A stretch of 42,388 bases of DNA from UKL13-2 sp038236905. GTDB lineage: Bacteria; Pseudomonadota; Gammaproteobacteria; Burkholderiales; Usitatibacteraceae. Position numbers and translations under genes: made by a program. The notes beneath the pieces are model-generated. The model was not told the origin of the DNA. It saw only the letters and a program-made list of their open reading frames with translations, and made no database searches. How positions within the stretch are numbered: the first letter of the stretch is position 1; every line of letters starts with the position of its first letter. Below are positions 20,882 through 30,110 of this stretch, piece by piece. Where the stretch lies: contig JBBRZG010000012.1 of assembly GCA_038236905.1 (NCBI GenBank), positions 1-42,388 on the forward strand. Reading direction: 5' to 3'.

Positions 20882-23720
20882 ATTGACGATCTTCATCTTT
20901 GTGATTGACGACAACATCCACGCAGCGATTGCAAAGCGTAGCGTGCTCGACGTGAGACCCAACATCGGCACGATAGTGCCAGCAGCGTTCGCATTTTTTG
21001 TTTGTTGAGACCTTAAACATCTCAACAAGAGGTCCGTCAGTCAAAACCTCACGTACTGTCGCTTCCGAAGTAATGAAAATAAAACGTAGGTCGTCATTCA
21101 ACGATTGAAACAATTCATAATCTTTAGCTGAGGCAATCAGCTCTATGACTGACTGAAGAGATGAGCCAAGAGCTCCATTACTGCGATGCGTCTCAATTTC
21201 TCGAAGCACATCCCTACGGATATCTCGAATTTTTTTCCATTTATCTTTCAAATTGGCAGCACCACTAAACGACGGTAACAAGTAATAGTCATGCAAAAAC
21301 ACGCTATCGTCCTTGCCAACATTGAGCACCGACCAAATCTCCTCAGCCGTAAACGACATCACGGGCGCAATCAATCGCGTGAGCATCTGCAGAATATGAT
21401 GCAGCGCGGTCTGCGCCGCACGACGTGGCTTGCCGTCCTTTGTTGTCGTATATAAGCGGTCCTTCAAAATATCCAAATAAAATCCGCCCAAATCTTCAGA
21501 GCAGAAATTTTGGATTAATTGCATCGCGGGCTGAAATTCGTATTTCTCGTAATGTGCCCGGACTTTTTTCTGCAAATCATCTGCGAGCACCAGAGCGTAG
21601 CGATCAATTTCCAGCAATTCTTCAACCGGTAACGCATTCTTCGTGGCATCAAAATCCGACGTATTCGCCATCAAAAAGCGCACCGTATTGCGAACGCGGC
21701 GATAGCTTTCTACGACTCGTTTCAGAATCTCATCCGAGATCGAAAGCTCTCCCGTATAGTCGGTTGAGCCGACCCACAAGCGCAGAATTTCCGCACCCAG
21801 CGTATCCGAAATCTTCTGTGGCGCAACTACGTTGCCCAGCGACTTCGACATTTTTTTACCTTGCCCATCGACCGCAAAACCGTGCGTGAGCAAATTCTGA
21901 TACGGTGCACGGCCGTTGAGCGCACAGCTCACCAGCAATGATGAATGGAACCAACCGCGATGCTGATCCGAGCCTTCCAGATACAAGTCTGATTGACCCG
22001 GTTTGCCGTGTGTGTTCGGCTTCACGAGCGCGGGTGTATTCGCGACCACAGTGTTGAAGGTCGAGCCTGAATCGAGCCACACATCCAGCGTATCGCCGAT
22101 CTTGTCGTAGTGCTTGGCCTCGTCACCCAACAGCTCTTCGGCCGTCAAGCGCTGCCAGGCTTCAATACCTTCCTTAGCCACGCGCGTGGCGACTATTTCC
22201 AGCAGCTCTTGTGTGCGCGGATGCAATTCGCCAGTTTCTTTATGCAGAAAAAACGGAATCGGTGTGCCCCAATTTCGCTGCCGCGAGATACACCAGTCTG
22301 GCCGATTGGCGATCATGCCATGTAGACGGGCCTTGCCCCAGTCGGGGAAAAATGCGGTCGCGTCGATTGCCTTTAATGCCAGCTCGCGCAGAGTTTCCGT
22401 TTCACCTTTCGCGGCCAGGTCCATCCCAACAAACCATTGTGCCGTTGCACGAAACACGGTCGGGGTTTTATGTCGCCAGCAATGCGGATAAGAATGTTTG
22501 AAATCATTTGAATGGAATAGCGCCCCGGCAGCTTCGATCGTTTTAACAATCTCGGCCTGCGCCTTCCAGATGTACATGCCACCGAATAGAGGCAGCGTTG
22601 ACGCGTAGACTCCATTGCCCATCACGGGATTAAGAATGTCTTCGGTTTTCATGCCGTATTTTTTGCAGGTCGCAAAGTCATCTACGCCATAGGCAGGCGA
22701 GGAATGGACAATGCCCGTGCCGGTATCAAGCGCGACGTAATCGGCTAAAAATATGGGCGAAAAGCGATCGTAGAAAGGATGCTTGAATGTGATGCGTTCC
22801 AGCGCCTGACCTTTTGTGGTCGCTAATACTCTACCTTCAAGCGCATAGATTTTAAGACACTCTTCCACCCGCGATGCCGCCAAGATCAAGCATCCGCGCG
22901 GGGTTTCAACCAGTGCATAGTCGAATTCCGGATTAATATTCAGCGCCTGATTGGCCGGAATCGTCCACGGCGTGGTTGTCCAGATCACCGCAAAAATCGG
23001 GCCGGAGGGTGCGGCCGCGAGGCCAAATGCTTTCGCCAATTTTTCCCGTTCTGAAATCAGAATCGGAAAACCCACATCAATGGCGGTGGATACTTTATCT
23101 TCGTATTCCACCTCGGCTTCGGCGAGTGCTGAGCCACAATCGAAGCACCAGTTGACCGGCTTCAGGCCACGATACACATAACCTCGTTCGAGCAATTTTC
23201 CGAGCGTGCGGATTTCGGCGGCTTCGGTTTCGAACGCCATGGTTTTATACGGATGATCCCAATCGCCCAGCACGCCGAGCCGGATAAAGTCAGCTTTTTG
23301 CAGCGTGATTTGTGATTCGGCATGCGCGCGCGCATAGCCCTGCACTTGTAGTGGCGTCAGGCTTTTACCGTGCTGCTTCTCGACAAAAATTTCAATTGGC
23401 ATACCGTGGCAATCCCAGCCCGGTACATACACCGCGTCAAAGCCCGCCATCTGCTTGGACTTCACGACGATGTCTTTTAAAATTTTATTGACCGCGTGGC
23501 CGATATGAATCGCGGCGTTCGCATACGGCGGGCCGTCATGCAAAATGAATTTCGGCTTGCCGAGCGAAGCCGCACGAATTTTCTCGTAAAGTTTTCTATC
23601 CTGCCATTGCTTGATCCAGCCCGGCTCGCGCTTGGCGAGATCGCCGCGCATAGGGAAGGGCGTATCGGGCAGGTTCAGCGTCGATTTGTAATCCATTTTT
23701 TCCGGCTTGGTGTCCATCAT
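20874..23720 (-). CDS. ileS: Isoleucyl-tRNA synthetase
   Basis: A 948-residue class I aminoacyl-tRNA synthetase. It carries the HIGH box (AAIHIGHAVNKILKD), the KMSKS box (GKKMSKSLGN), a complete CP1 editing domain (WTTTPWTIPANQAL) and a bacterial-type C-terminal zinc finger (CERCWHYRADVG...LCNRC). It charges tRNA-Ile and clears misactivated valine. The ATG overlaps the ribF stop as ATGA. The order ribF-ileS-lspA is classic for proteobacteria. Confidence 0.98.
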   Translation of the reverse strand: MMDTKPEKMDYKSTLNLPDTPFPMRGDLAKREPGWIKQWQDRKLYEKIRAASLGKPKFILHDGPPYANAAIHIGHAVNKILKDIVVKSKQMAGFDAVYVPGWDCHGMPIEIFVEKQHGKSLTPLQVQGYARAHAESQITLQKADFIRLGVLGDWDHPYKTMAFETEAAEIRTLGKLLERGYVYRGLKPVNWCFDCGSALAEAEVEYEDKVSTAIDVGFPILISEREKLAKAFGLAAAPSGPIFAVIWTTTPWTIPANQALNINPEFDYALVETPRGCLILAASRVEECLKIYALEGRVLATTKGQALERITFKHPFYDRFSPIFLADYVALDTGTGIVHSSPAYGVDDFATCKKYGMKTEDILNPVMGNGVYASTLPLFGGMYIWKAQAEIVKTIEAAGALFHSNDFKHSYPHCWRHKTPTVFRATAQWFVGMDLAAKGETETLRELALKAIDATAFFPDWGKARLHGMIANRPDWCISRQRNWGTPIPFFLHKETGELHPRTQELLEIVATRVAKEGIEAWQRLTAEELLGDEAKHYDKIGDTLDVWLDSGSTFNTVVANTPALVKPNTHGKPGQSDLYLEGSDQHRGWFHSSLLVSCALNGRAPYQNLLTHGFAVDGQGKKMSKSLGNVVAPQKISDTLGAEILRLWVGSTDYTGELSISDEILKRVVESYRRVRNTVRFLMANTSDFDATKNALPVEELLEIDRYALVLADDLQKKVRAHYEKYEFQPAMQLIQNFCSEDLGGFYLDILKDRLYTTTKDGKPRRAAQTALHHILQMLTRLIAPVMSFTAEEIWSVLNVGKDDSVFLHDYYLLPSFSGAANLKDKWKKIRDIRRDVLREIETHRSNGALGSSLQSVIELIASAKDYELFQSLNDDLRFIFITSEATVREVLTDGPLVEMFKVSTNKKCERCWHYRADVGSHVEHATLCNRCVDVVVNHKDEDRQYA

Positions 23721-24718
23721 GTTCCGATCTTCAAAATTCGCTTGGCTACGGCACAGTCATCATGCATTTGCGCGACCAGTGCTTTTAGCGCATTGGGGCC
23801 GGCAAAATTTTGCTCGTCGCGGATTTTTTCGATGAATTCAACCTGCACGCGTTTGCCGTACAAGTCGTTGTCCGAATTTTTGTTCGGAAAATCAAAGAGG
23901 AAGACTTCGAGATGGTGGCGGTTTTCGATTGAAACCACAGGATTGGTGCCGAGATTTGCAACGCCATAAAGTAAATTGGCATTTTCAACACTTGTCCTCA
24001 CCACTCCCTCGAGCCCGCGAGTTACAAGCCTAAATTCTACCGCAAACACCCCCGCGAGGGCAGGTTTTCTGCCGGTGAGTGCCACGTTCGCCGTGGGAAA
24101 GCCCAGCGTGCGGCCGAGTTTTTTGCCGTGCGTGACGCGGCCAACGATGCGATACGGTTGACCTAGCATGCGCTCTGCAGCTGACAAGTCGCCGCTGCAG
24201 AGCGCTGATCGTACCGCGGTGGATGAGATGCGCTCCCCGCCGGCGTCTGCAATATCCGCCATCGTTTCCACTCCAAAACCATGCGCAGATCCGTATTCGC
24301 GCAACATATCTACATCGCCCGCGCGTTTGGCACCAAAGCGAAAATCCTCGCCCACCATCAGCCACTTCACATTCATGGTGCGTAATGCCGACATAAATTC
24401 AAGCGGCGTGAGCGAGGCGAATGCGTGATTGAAATGCGGAATAAAAACGTGGCGCATAGGGCTATGTGCGAACGCAGCGAGCTTTTCAGTCACGCTCATC
24501 AGGCGGGCGGGAGCCAGTGCCGCGTCGCCGCGCAGACGCGCGAAATACTCGCGCGGCAACGGTGCAAAGGTCATCGCGGCAGACTCAAGGCCCAAGCGGG
24601 ACGCGGCGTTCCGGGTGGCGTCTAAAATGGCTTGATGTCCGCGATGTACGCCGTCGAAATTGCCGATTGCGAGGGCTAACGGAGCTGATTGCGCGTCAAG
24701 TGTTCTGTGCAATTTCAT
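23717..24718 (-). CDS. ribF: Bifunctional riboflavin kinase/FAD synthetase
   Basis: 333 residues from ATG 24718, which lies just after the murJ stop; nine extra upstream codons are open but overlap murJ. The N-terminal FMN adenylyltransferase domain has AIGNFDGVHRGHQ and VGEDFRFGAKRAGD. The C-terminal riboflavin kinase domain has GRVTHGKKLGRTLGFPTANV and LYGVANLGTNPVV. It makes FMN and FAD from riboflavin in the cytosol. It sits between murJ and ileS in one leftward operon. Confidence 0.96.
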   Translation of the reverse strand: MKLHRTLDAQSAPLALAIGNFDGVHRGHQAILDATRNAASRLGLESAAMTFAPLPREYFARLRGDAALAPARLMSVTEKLAAFAHSPMRHVFIPHFNHAFASLTPLEFMSALRTMNVKWLMVGEDFRFGAKRAGDVDMLREYGSAHGFGVETMADIADAGGERISSTAVRSALCSGDLSAAERMLGQPYRIVGRVTHGKKLGRTLGFPTANVALTGRKPALAGVFAVEFRLVTRGLEGVVRTSVENANLLYGVANLGTNPVVSIENRHHLEVFLFDFPNKNSDNDLYGKRVQVEFIEKIRDEQNFAGPNALKALVAQMHDDCAVAKRILKIGT

Positions 24719-24725
24719 GTTGATT

Positions 24726-26273
24726 TTATATTGAGCGCTTTGCAAAATCTTGCAAACGGAAACCCATTACCCATAAGCTGGCAAAATACACGCCGATTCC
24801 CGCCCCGATCACTCCGCCGAGTTTTATGCATTTGGTGAGTGTGTTCATCTGTAACCAATTCGCATCGTTGCCTGACAGCCACCAGATGGCGCCGCCCATT
24901 AAATAGAGGGCGACGGCGAGTTTGATAAAAAAAGTGAGCCATTCTGGTTGTGGCGCGAACAGTTTATCTCTGCGCAAAAAATAGAATAACAATCCTGCAT
25001 TCACGCATGCCGCGAGGCCAATGGATAATGCCAGACCCGCGTGTTTAAAAATCGGAACGAATGCGAGATTTAAAAACTGCGTCACTACCAGCGTGACGAT
25101 GGCGATTTTTACCGGCGTCTTAATGTTCTGGCGCGCGTAGTAGGCGGGCGCTAATACCTTGATAAGAATAATGCCGGTCAATCCGACCGAATATGCCACC
25201 AATGCCGCCCGCGATTGGAACACGTCAGTGGCGGTAAAGGCACCGCGGTGCAGCAGGGTGGCCAGTAGCGGTGTCGCGAGGATGGCTAGTGCCAACGCCG
25301 CGGGGAGGGTCAACATCAGGGTTAATCGCAGACCCCAATCGAGTAATCGAGAAAATTCTGCCGGATCACCTTGGGTGTGTGATTTTACGAGTGAAGGCAA
25401 CAGTACGGTGCCCAACGCCACGCCGAGTAATGCTGAAGGAAACTCCATCAATCGATCGGCTGCGGTGAGCCACGAGACAGAACCGGTTTGCAAAAACGAG
25501 GCGATTTGTGTATTCAACAAAAGCGAAATCTGCGCGACCGAGACGCCGAGAATTGCCGGCCCCATCAATTTCAGAATGCGGGCGACGCCTGGGTCATTCC
25601 GAAATTGCCAGGCGTTGACGGAAATGCGTGGCAGCATGCCAATGCTTTTTAAGGCCGGAAATTGAAACGCGAGCTGAACCACGCCACCCAGCGAGGCACC
25701 GATGGCCAGCGCCAAGATCGGCGGGTTCACGTGGGGCGCCAGCCAGATGGCGGCGGCAATCACGCAAAGGTTCAGCAATACGGGCGTAAAAGCCGGCGTT
25801 TTGAATTTTGAAAAACTGTTGAGAATCCCGGCTGCGAGGGCGACCAGAGAAATAAAGAAAATATACGGAAACGTGATGCGAACGAGTTGCACCGCGAGCG
25901 CGAATTTGTCCGGGTTTGCGCTAAAACCCGAAGCCGTTGCGTAGACCAACACCGGTGCTGCGATCACCCCAACCGCCGTTACCACGAACAAGATAATGAC
26001 CAGTAAGCTCGCCACGTGATCGGCTAGCTGTTTGGTTTCGCCAATGCCATTCTTGTTTTTGTATTCGGCAAAAACCGGCACAAACGCCTGGCTGAACGCG
26101 CCCTCAGCAAAGAGTCGGCGCAGCAGATTCGGAATCCGCCATGCCACCTGAAACGCATCCATGGCCGCACCGGCACCGAATAAATTGAAACCGATAATCT
26201 CCCGGGCGAGCCCGGTGATACGCGACAAAAATGTCATCGCCGAGATGGAAAGCGCTGCCCGAAATAGGTTCAT
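24726..26273 (-). CDS. murJ: Lipid II flippase MurJ
   Basis: A 515-residue MOP-superfamily membrane protein with about 14 hydrophobic helices. Diagnostic blocks are TFLSRITGLAREIIGFNLFG, AFQVAWRIPNLLRRLFAEGA, then FSQAFVPVF, and later AADRLMEFPSALLGVALGTV. It flips lipid II across the inner membrane for peptidoglycan synthesis. The N-terminal arginines and the aspartate of TM1-TM2 typical of MurJ are present. It is the first gene of the leftward operon and is divergent from rpsT, an arrangement common in proteobacteria. Confidence 0.96.
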   Translation of the reverse strand: MNLFRAALSISAMTFLSRITGLAREIIGFNLFGAGAAMDAFQVAWRIPNLLRRLFAEGAFSQAFVPVFAEYKNKNGIGETKQLADHVASLLVIILFVVTAVGVIAAPVLVYATASGFSANPDKFALAVQLVRITFPYIFFISLVALAAGILNSFSKFKTPAFTPVLLNLCVIAAAIWLAPHVNPPILALAIGASLGGVVQLAFQFPALKSIGMLPRISVNAWQFRNDPGVARILKLMGPAILGVSVAQISLLLNTQIASFLQTGSVSWLTAADRLMEFPSALLGVALGTVLLPSLVKSHTQGDPAEFSRLLDWGLRLTLMLTLPAALALAILATPLLATLLHRGAFTATDVFQSRAALVAYSVGLTGIILIKVLAPAYYARQNIKTPVKIAIVTLVVTQFLNLAFVPIFKHAGLALSIGLAACVNAGLLFYFLRRDKLFAPQPEWLTFFIKLAVALYLMGGAIWWLSGNDANWLQMNTLTKCIKLGGVIGAGIGVYFASLWVMGFRLQDFAKRSI

Positions 26274-26457
26274 TGATCGCTAAAATTACGAAAGGCGGCT
26301 TCACGCCAATTCGAACGATTTTTAAGGCCGATTTGCACCAGAAAAACCAATCAAAACAGACGGTTTGCTTTTTATTGAGGAGGCGCTATAATACAAGGCT
26401 TCGTTGCGTTTCTCGCGTACATTCGTGCATCAACATAGACATAAATCTGGATAAATA

Positions 26458-26754
26458 ATGGCAAATACTAAGCAAGCTGTAAAACGTGCACGCCAAGCTG
26501 TTAAAGCCCGCTCGCACAATCAAGCGCAGCGCTCTGAGCTCCGCACTGCGATCAAGAAAGTAACCGCTGCGATTGCCAAAGGCGATCAAGCCGCAGCAGA
26601 AGTCGTATTTAAAGCATCGACCTCCACGATCGATTCGATTGCTGATAAAAAAATTATCCACAAAAATAAAGCCGCTCGTCATAAAAGCCGCTTGTCAGCT
26701 GCGATCAAGGCAATAGGTGCCAAGGCCGCTGCGACAACAGCCGCAGCCGCTTAA
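26458..26754 (+). CDS. rpsT: 30S ribosomal protein S20
   Basis: A 98-residue, very basic, alanine-rich helical protein with the S20 pattern MANTKQAVKRARQAVKARSH, then ...IDSIADKKIIHKNKAARHKS. It binds 16S rRNA near the bottom of the body of the 30S subunit. The C-terminal tail (GAKAAATTAAAA) is slightly longer than the usual 87-90 residues. It is divergent from murJ, with 184 bp between them for the two promoters, and is followed by a strong terminator. Confidence 0.97.
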   Translation: MANTKQAVKRARQAVKARSHNQAQRSELRTAIKKVTAAIAKGDQAAAEVVFKASTSTIDSIADKKIIHKNKAARHKSRLSAAIKAIGAKAAATTAAAA

Positions 26755-26821
26755 TAAAACCAGCTAAAACCAGCCAGCCGCATAAAATAGTGTAGGTCGC
26801 CCAGCGGCCTCATATTTAAAG

Positions 26822-26854
26822 AAACGCCGTGCAATTTATTGCCCGGCGTTTTTT
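26822..26854 (+). terminator. rpsT intrinsic terminator
   Basis: AAACGCCG (26822-26829) pairs with CGGCGTTT (26844-26851), with an inner GCAA/TTGC stem and TTTA loop. A T-run follows immediately. Confidence 0.9.
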
Positions 26855-26944
26855 ATATAGGCCCGATTTTAATTTGAAACCCTAGCATTGGCGGGTATCT
26901 TCAGTCATTTAGTTTTGGAATGCCGCGATAGCTCTAGTGTTTGT

Positions 26945-28024
26945 TCATTTAAGTGTCTTCTTAGGAGCCAATAATTTTAGGATTCGTTTTACCGGTGCAG
27001 GCACTGCTGCGCTTGGCGCGTCCTTGAGATTGACCCACATAATCCCCGGCTCCATGACGGCGACCGGGCGTTGAACGATGGCAAGCGCCAGCGGATATAT
27101 GGACAAAGAATAGTGGGTAAAGCCGTGCGGAACCATGTCCATTTCGCGCACGACTCGTGATTTAAAGCCGAACCGTGCATGAGCCTTTTCGCTGGCATCA
27201 TCTGCCATTGATATTTCCGGCAAGGACCATAATCCGCCCCAGATACCCGTGGGTGGCCGCTTTTCCAGCAGTACTTCACCGCGATCAATAACCACCAGCA
27301 TGCGCGTCTGTTTGTGCGGCACCTCGCGCTTGACGCTTTTGCCGGGCAGCGCATCAACGCGGCCGGATTTAAGCGCCACGCAGCTCGCAGCGACCGGGCA
27401 CAAAAGACACGCGGGCTTGGTGCGAACGCACAATGTAGCGCCCAAATCCATCAGGCCTTGTGTATAGTTTTCAATGCTCGTTTCCGCGCCTGTGTTATCG
27501 CCGCTTTTGGGCAATTCCGCCTCGGCTTGCGCCCAGAGCTGCGCCTCGACCGCTTTTGATTTCACATCTCCTTCGACGCCAAAATGCCGCGCGAATACCC
27601 GTTTCACGTTGCCATCGAGAATGGCTCGTCGCTCACCAAACGCGAAAGCGCTAATCGCCGCTGCGGTAGAGCGGCCCACACCGGGCAGCGCATGGATGTC
27701 TTCAAATGCATTTGGAAAAATGCCGCCGTGCCGCTCGACCACCTGCTTCGCGGCACGGTGCAAATTGCGCGCCCGCGCGTAGTAACCGAGGCCGGCCCAA
27801 TGCTGCATGACCTGATCGTCGGTCGCCGTCGCAAGCGCATCGATGGTTGGGAAGGAATTTAAAAAACGTTCGTAATAGGGGATGACCGTGCCTACCTGAG
27901 TTTGCTGCAACATGATTTCGGAAAGCCATACGCGATAGGCGTCGCGGGTGTTTTGCCACGGCAGGCCATGACGGCCATGTTTTTTTTGCCAGGAAATAAT
28001 TTGCGTCGCGAACATTACCTTCAT
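26945..28024 (-). CDS. mutY: Adenine DNA glycosylase MutY
   Basis: 359 residues. The HhH-GPD glycosylase domain has the catalytic glutamate region SEIMLQQTQVGTVIPYYERF, the helix-hairpin-helix DIHALPGVGRSTAAAISAFA and the aspartate in AILDGNVKRVFARHFG. The [4Fe-4S] loop follows (CVRTKPACLLCPVAASC). A C-terminal NUDIX-like domain (ILLEKRPPTGIWGGLWSLPE-like) recognises 8-oxoG. The enzyme removes adenine mispaired with 8-oxoguanine. Start 28024 is taken; an ATG three codons later is equally plausible. A single gene, convergent with rpsT. Confidence 0.96.
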   Translation of the reverse strand: MKVMFATQIISWQKKHGRHGLPWQNTRDAYRVWLSEIMLQQTQVGTVIPYYERFLNSFPTIDALATATDDQVMQHWAGLGYYARARNLHRAAKQVVERHGGIFPNAFEDIHALPGVGRSTAAAISAFAFGERRAILDGNVKRVFARHFGVEGDVKSKAVEAQLWAQAEAELPKSGDNTGAETSIENYTQGLMDLGATLCVRTKPACLLCPVAASCVALKSGRVDALPGKSVKREVPHKQTRMLVVIDRGEVLLEKRPPTGIWGGLWSLPEISMADDASEKAHARFGFKSRVVREMDMVPHGFTHYSLSIYPLALAIVQRPVAVMEPGIMWVNLKDAPSAAVPAPVKRILKLLAPKKTLK

Positions 28025-28200
28025 CTTCTTAAGCTTTGAAAGTTATTAGCCACCAAAAAATGGTCTTAATCTACATAACCGATTTCTATTGCAAAACTAG
28101 AATGATCTTATCGTGTCGGTGTTGCATCTCCGCAAACACTAGTTCAAGCGGCAGTTTTGTCCGGGAACGGTGATGGAATGCGGGCCAGTGTTGGGGTTGA

Positions 28201-28230
28201 AAAAAGCAAAACCTGCGTGACGCAGGCTTT
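28201..28230 (-). terminator. tRNA-Gly terminator
   Basis: CCTGCG (28212-28217) and CGCAGG (28221-28226) form a stem with a TGA loop. On the minus strand it is followed by TTTTGCTTTTT, just beyond the tRNA 3' end. Confidence 0.7.
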
Positions 28231-28236
28231 AGTTTT

Positions 28237-28310
28237 TGGAGCGGGTGAACGGGATCGAACCGTCATATGCAGCTTGGGAAGCTGCCGTTCTACCATTGAA
28301 CTACACCCGC
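28237..28310 (-). tRNA. tRNA-Gly (CCC)
   Basis: The minus-strand cloverleaf begins GCGGGTGTAGTTCAATGGTA. Anticodon stem GCAGC/GCTGC surrounds loop TTCCCAA (anticodon CCC), the T arm has GGTTCGATCCC, and acceptor GCGGGTG/CACCCGC is followed by discriminator T and an encoded CCA. Confidence 0.95.
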
Positions 28311-28443
28311 CACGCAATTTACTGTTACAAAGTTTAACGTTTTTCGCAAGTGACTTCACATCTGAATAGCGCACTGACGCGTAACCTCCGGACAACTCCA
28401 AATCGCATGACAAAATAAACAATCCTCCAAGGAAATCATATTA

Positions 28444-29385
28444 ATGAAGCCTATAAAAAATATTTCATTGAAATCGCCCGCGTTTTGCGTGGCTGCATGT
28501 TTATGCGCGCTCTCGGGCAGCGTCTTTGCGCAAACAAAACCAGAAACCCCAACCCGTGTCGCGGAAGATAGCGAAAAATCCGGCCCGACCTTTTCGTCAA
28601 AACTCCTGCTTACGGGCGGTGTGACCAATATCGAAGGCGCGGCCGGTGGTGGATTGACGCCATGGGCGATCATCGGCGGCAATGGCACCAAAGAGCAGGT
28701 CGGCGGTTCGGTGTTCTATACGCATGTTCGTGCCAACGACTACAACTTGGACGTCGCCGGGGCGATGGTCGGTTTGTTTGATCGCGTGGAGTTGTCCTAC
28801 GCGGAGCAAAAATTTGATACGCGTGAAGTCGGCGGTGCGCTGGGCTTGGGCAAAGGCTACAAATTTACGCAGAAGGTTTATGGCGCAAAAGTGCGCGTGG
28901 CAGGTGATGCGGTGCTGGAGCAGGATTCATGGCTCCCCCAGATCGCGGTGGGCTTGCAGCATAAGGAAAATGATCGTGGCGATTTGTTGCGTGCGCTCGG
29001 GATTAAGAGTGATAAGGGTACCGATTATTACGCTTCCGCCACCAAGCTTTTCTTGAGTTCCAGCATTTTGGTGAACGGCACCGTGCGTCTGACCAAGGCA
29101 AACCAGACCGGTATTCTCGGTTTCGGCACAAATACAAAAAATAAATACAAGGCCTACGCTGAGGGCTCTATTGCCTATTTGCTGCGCAAGGATTTAGCGA
29201 TCGGTGCAGAGTTTAGGCAGAAGCCGGATAACCTTGGATTCAAGGAAAACGATTGGTATGACGTATTTCTGGCCTACGCACCGACTAAGAATATTTCAGT
29301 CACGCTCGCCTATGTCGACCTCGGCAATATTGTGATTAAGGAAAAACAGAAGGCACCGTACCTGTCGGTGCAAATCGGTTTTTAA
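28444..29385 (+). CDS. DUF3034-family outer-membrane protein
   Basis: A 313-residue exported protein with a signal peptide (AFCVAACLCALSGSVFAQ, cut after residue 30). The block LLLTGGVTNIEGAAGGGLTP, then WAIIGGNGT, is the signature of the DUF3034 family. Alternating strands and a C-terminal phenylalanine (SVQIGF) point to an outer-membrane beta-barrel. The function of the family is not established. A secreted truncated-haemoglobin gene follows 99 bp downstream on the same strand. I recall these two types of gene occurring together in betaproteobacteria, but that is memory, not checked. Confidence 0.8.
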   Translation: MKPIKNISLKSPAFCVAACLCALSGSVFAQTKPETPTRVAEDSEKSGPTFSSKLLLTGGVTNIEGAAGGGLTPWAIIGGNGTKEQVGGSVFYTHVRANDYNLDVAGAMVGLFDRVELSYAEQKFDTREVGGALGLGKGYKFTQKVYGAKVRVAGDAVLEQDSWLPQIAVGLQHKENDRGDLLRALGIKSDKGTDYYASATKLFLSSSILVNGTVRLTKANQTGILGFGTNTKNKYKAYAEGSIAYLLRKDLAIGAEFRQKPDNLGFKENDWYDVFLAYAPTKNISVTLAYVDLGNIVIKEKQKAPYLSVQIGF

Positions 29386-29484
29386 GCTTTTAAATTAATT
29401 TTCAATTCTTTTTAATTTTCCAAGTTGATTTCAGATCCGCTTGGCGTTTTAGTCAAAACCATTTAAATATCGTCAGGAAAAATC

Positions 29485-29943
29485 ATGTTGAAAAAAATCT
29501 GTTTTGCATTGCTCGCGGTTAGCATCAGCGCTTCAGCCGCCCTCGTCACCACCCAAGTCTCCGCGCAAGAAGGTGCGCAAGTAGCTGACGCCGCAATATT
29601 CAAGGACTTTGGCGAAAGAGCCGGGCTGGTCAAAATAATGGATGACTTCATGGTCGGATTGTTAAAAGATCCGCGTACCAAATCGTCGTTTGAGGCTGCC
29701 GATCAAGTACGCGTTAAAGAACAACTGGTCGATCAAATCTGCGCCATCCTCAAGGGGCCGTGTGAATATAAGGGCGGCAACATGACGCAGGTTCATCGCG
29801 AATTAGGCATCAATCGTGAGAATTTCAACGCGCTGGTTGAACAACTGCAATTTGCGATGGATAAAAACAATGTGCCATTCCCTTCGCAAAACAAGTTGCT
29901 CGCGGTGCTCGCGCCGATGCATCGCGTAATCGTCACGCAATAA
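29485..29943 (+). CDS. Exported group 1 truncated haemoglobin
   Basis: A 152-residue protein with a signal peptide (CFALLAVSISASAALVTTQV, then SAQ). The remaining ~120 residues follow the truncated globin pattern: FGERAGLVKIMDDFMVGLLK, RTKSSFEAAD, QLVDQICAILKGPCEYKGGN, then MTQVHRELGI with the likely proximal histidine, and FNALVEQLQFAMD. TrHb1 proteins bind haem and O2 or NO. A periplasmic one is unusual and may handle NO or pass electrons. The two cysteines in the globin part could form a disulfide once exported. Confidence 0.8.
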   Translation: MLKKICFALLAVSISASAALVTTQVSAQEGAQVADAAIFKDFGERAGLVKIMDDFMVGLLKDPRTKSSFEAADQVRVKEQLVDQICAILKGPCEYKGGNMTQVHRELGINRENFNALVEQLQFAMDKNNVPFPSQNKLLAVLAPMHRVIVTQ

Positions 29944-30075
29944 GCCCCAACACGTCGCGGGGAAGCTTATTCTATAAATCTTGCCAAATATTTTTTAGCT
30001 ACATCTGATTGGCGGTGAGTCGCGTATCAACAATGTAGGTTCTCTCCCTGAGGAGCCGGGGCAACCCGGCGATTT

Positions 30076-30110
30076 ACCCACTGCGCTTAAGTGCGAAGTG
30101 GGTTTTTTTT
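30076..30110 (+). terminator. Terminator downstream of the truncated-haemoglobin gene
   Basis: ACCCACT (30076-30082) pairs with AGTGGGT (30097-30103) over an inner GCGC/GTGC stem and TTAA loop. It is followed by a run of eight T. plsY ends immediately beyond on the other strand. Confidence 0.85.
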
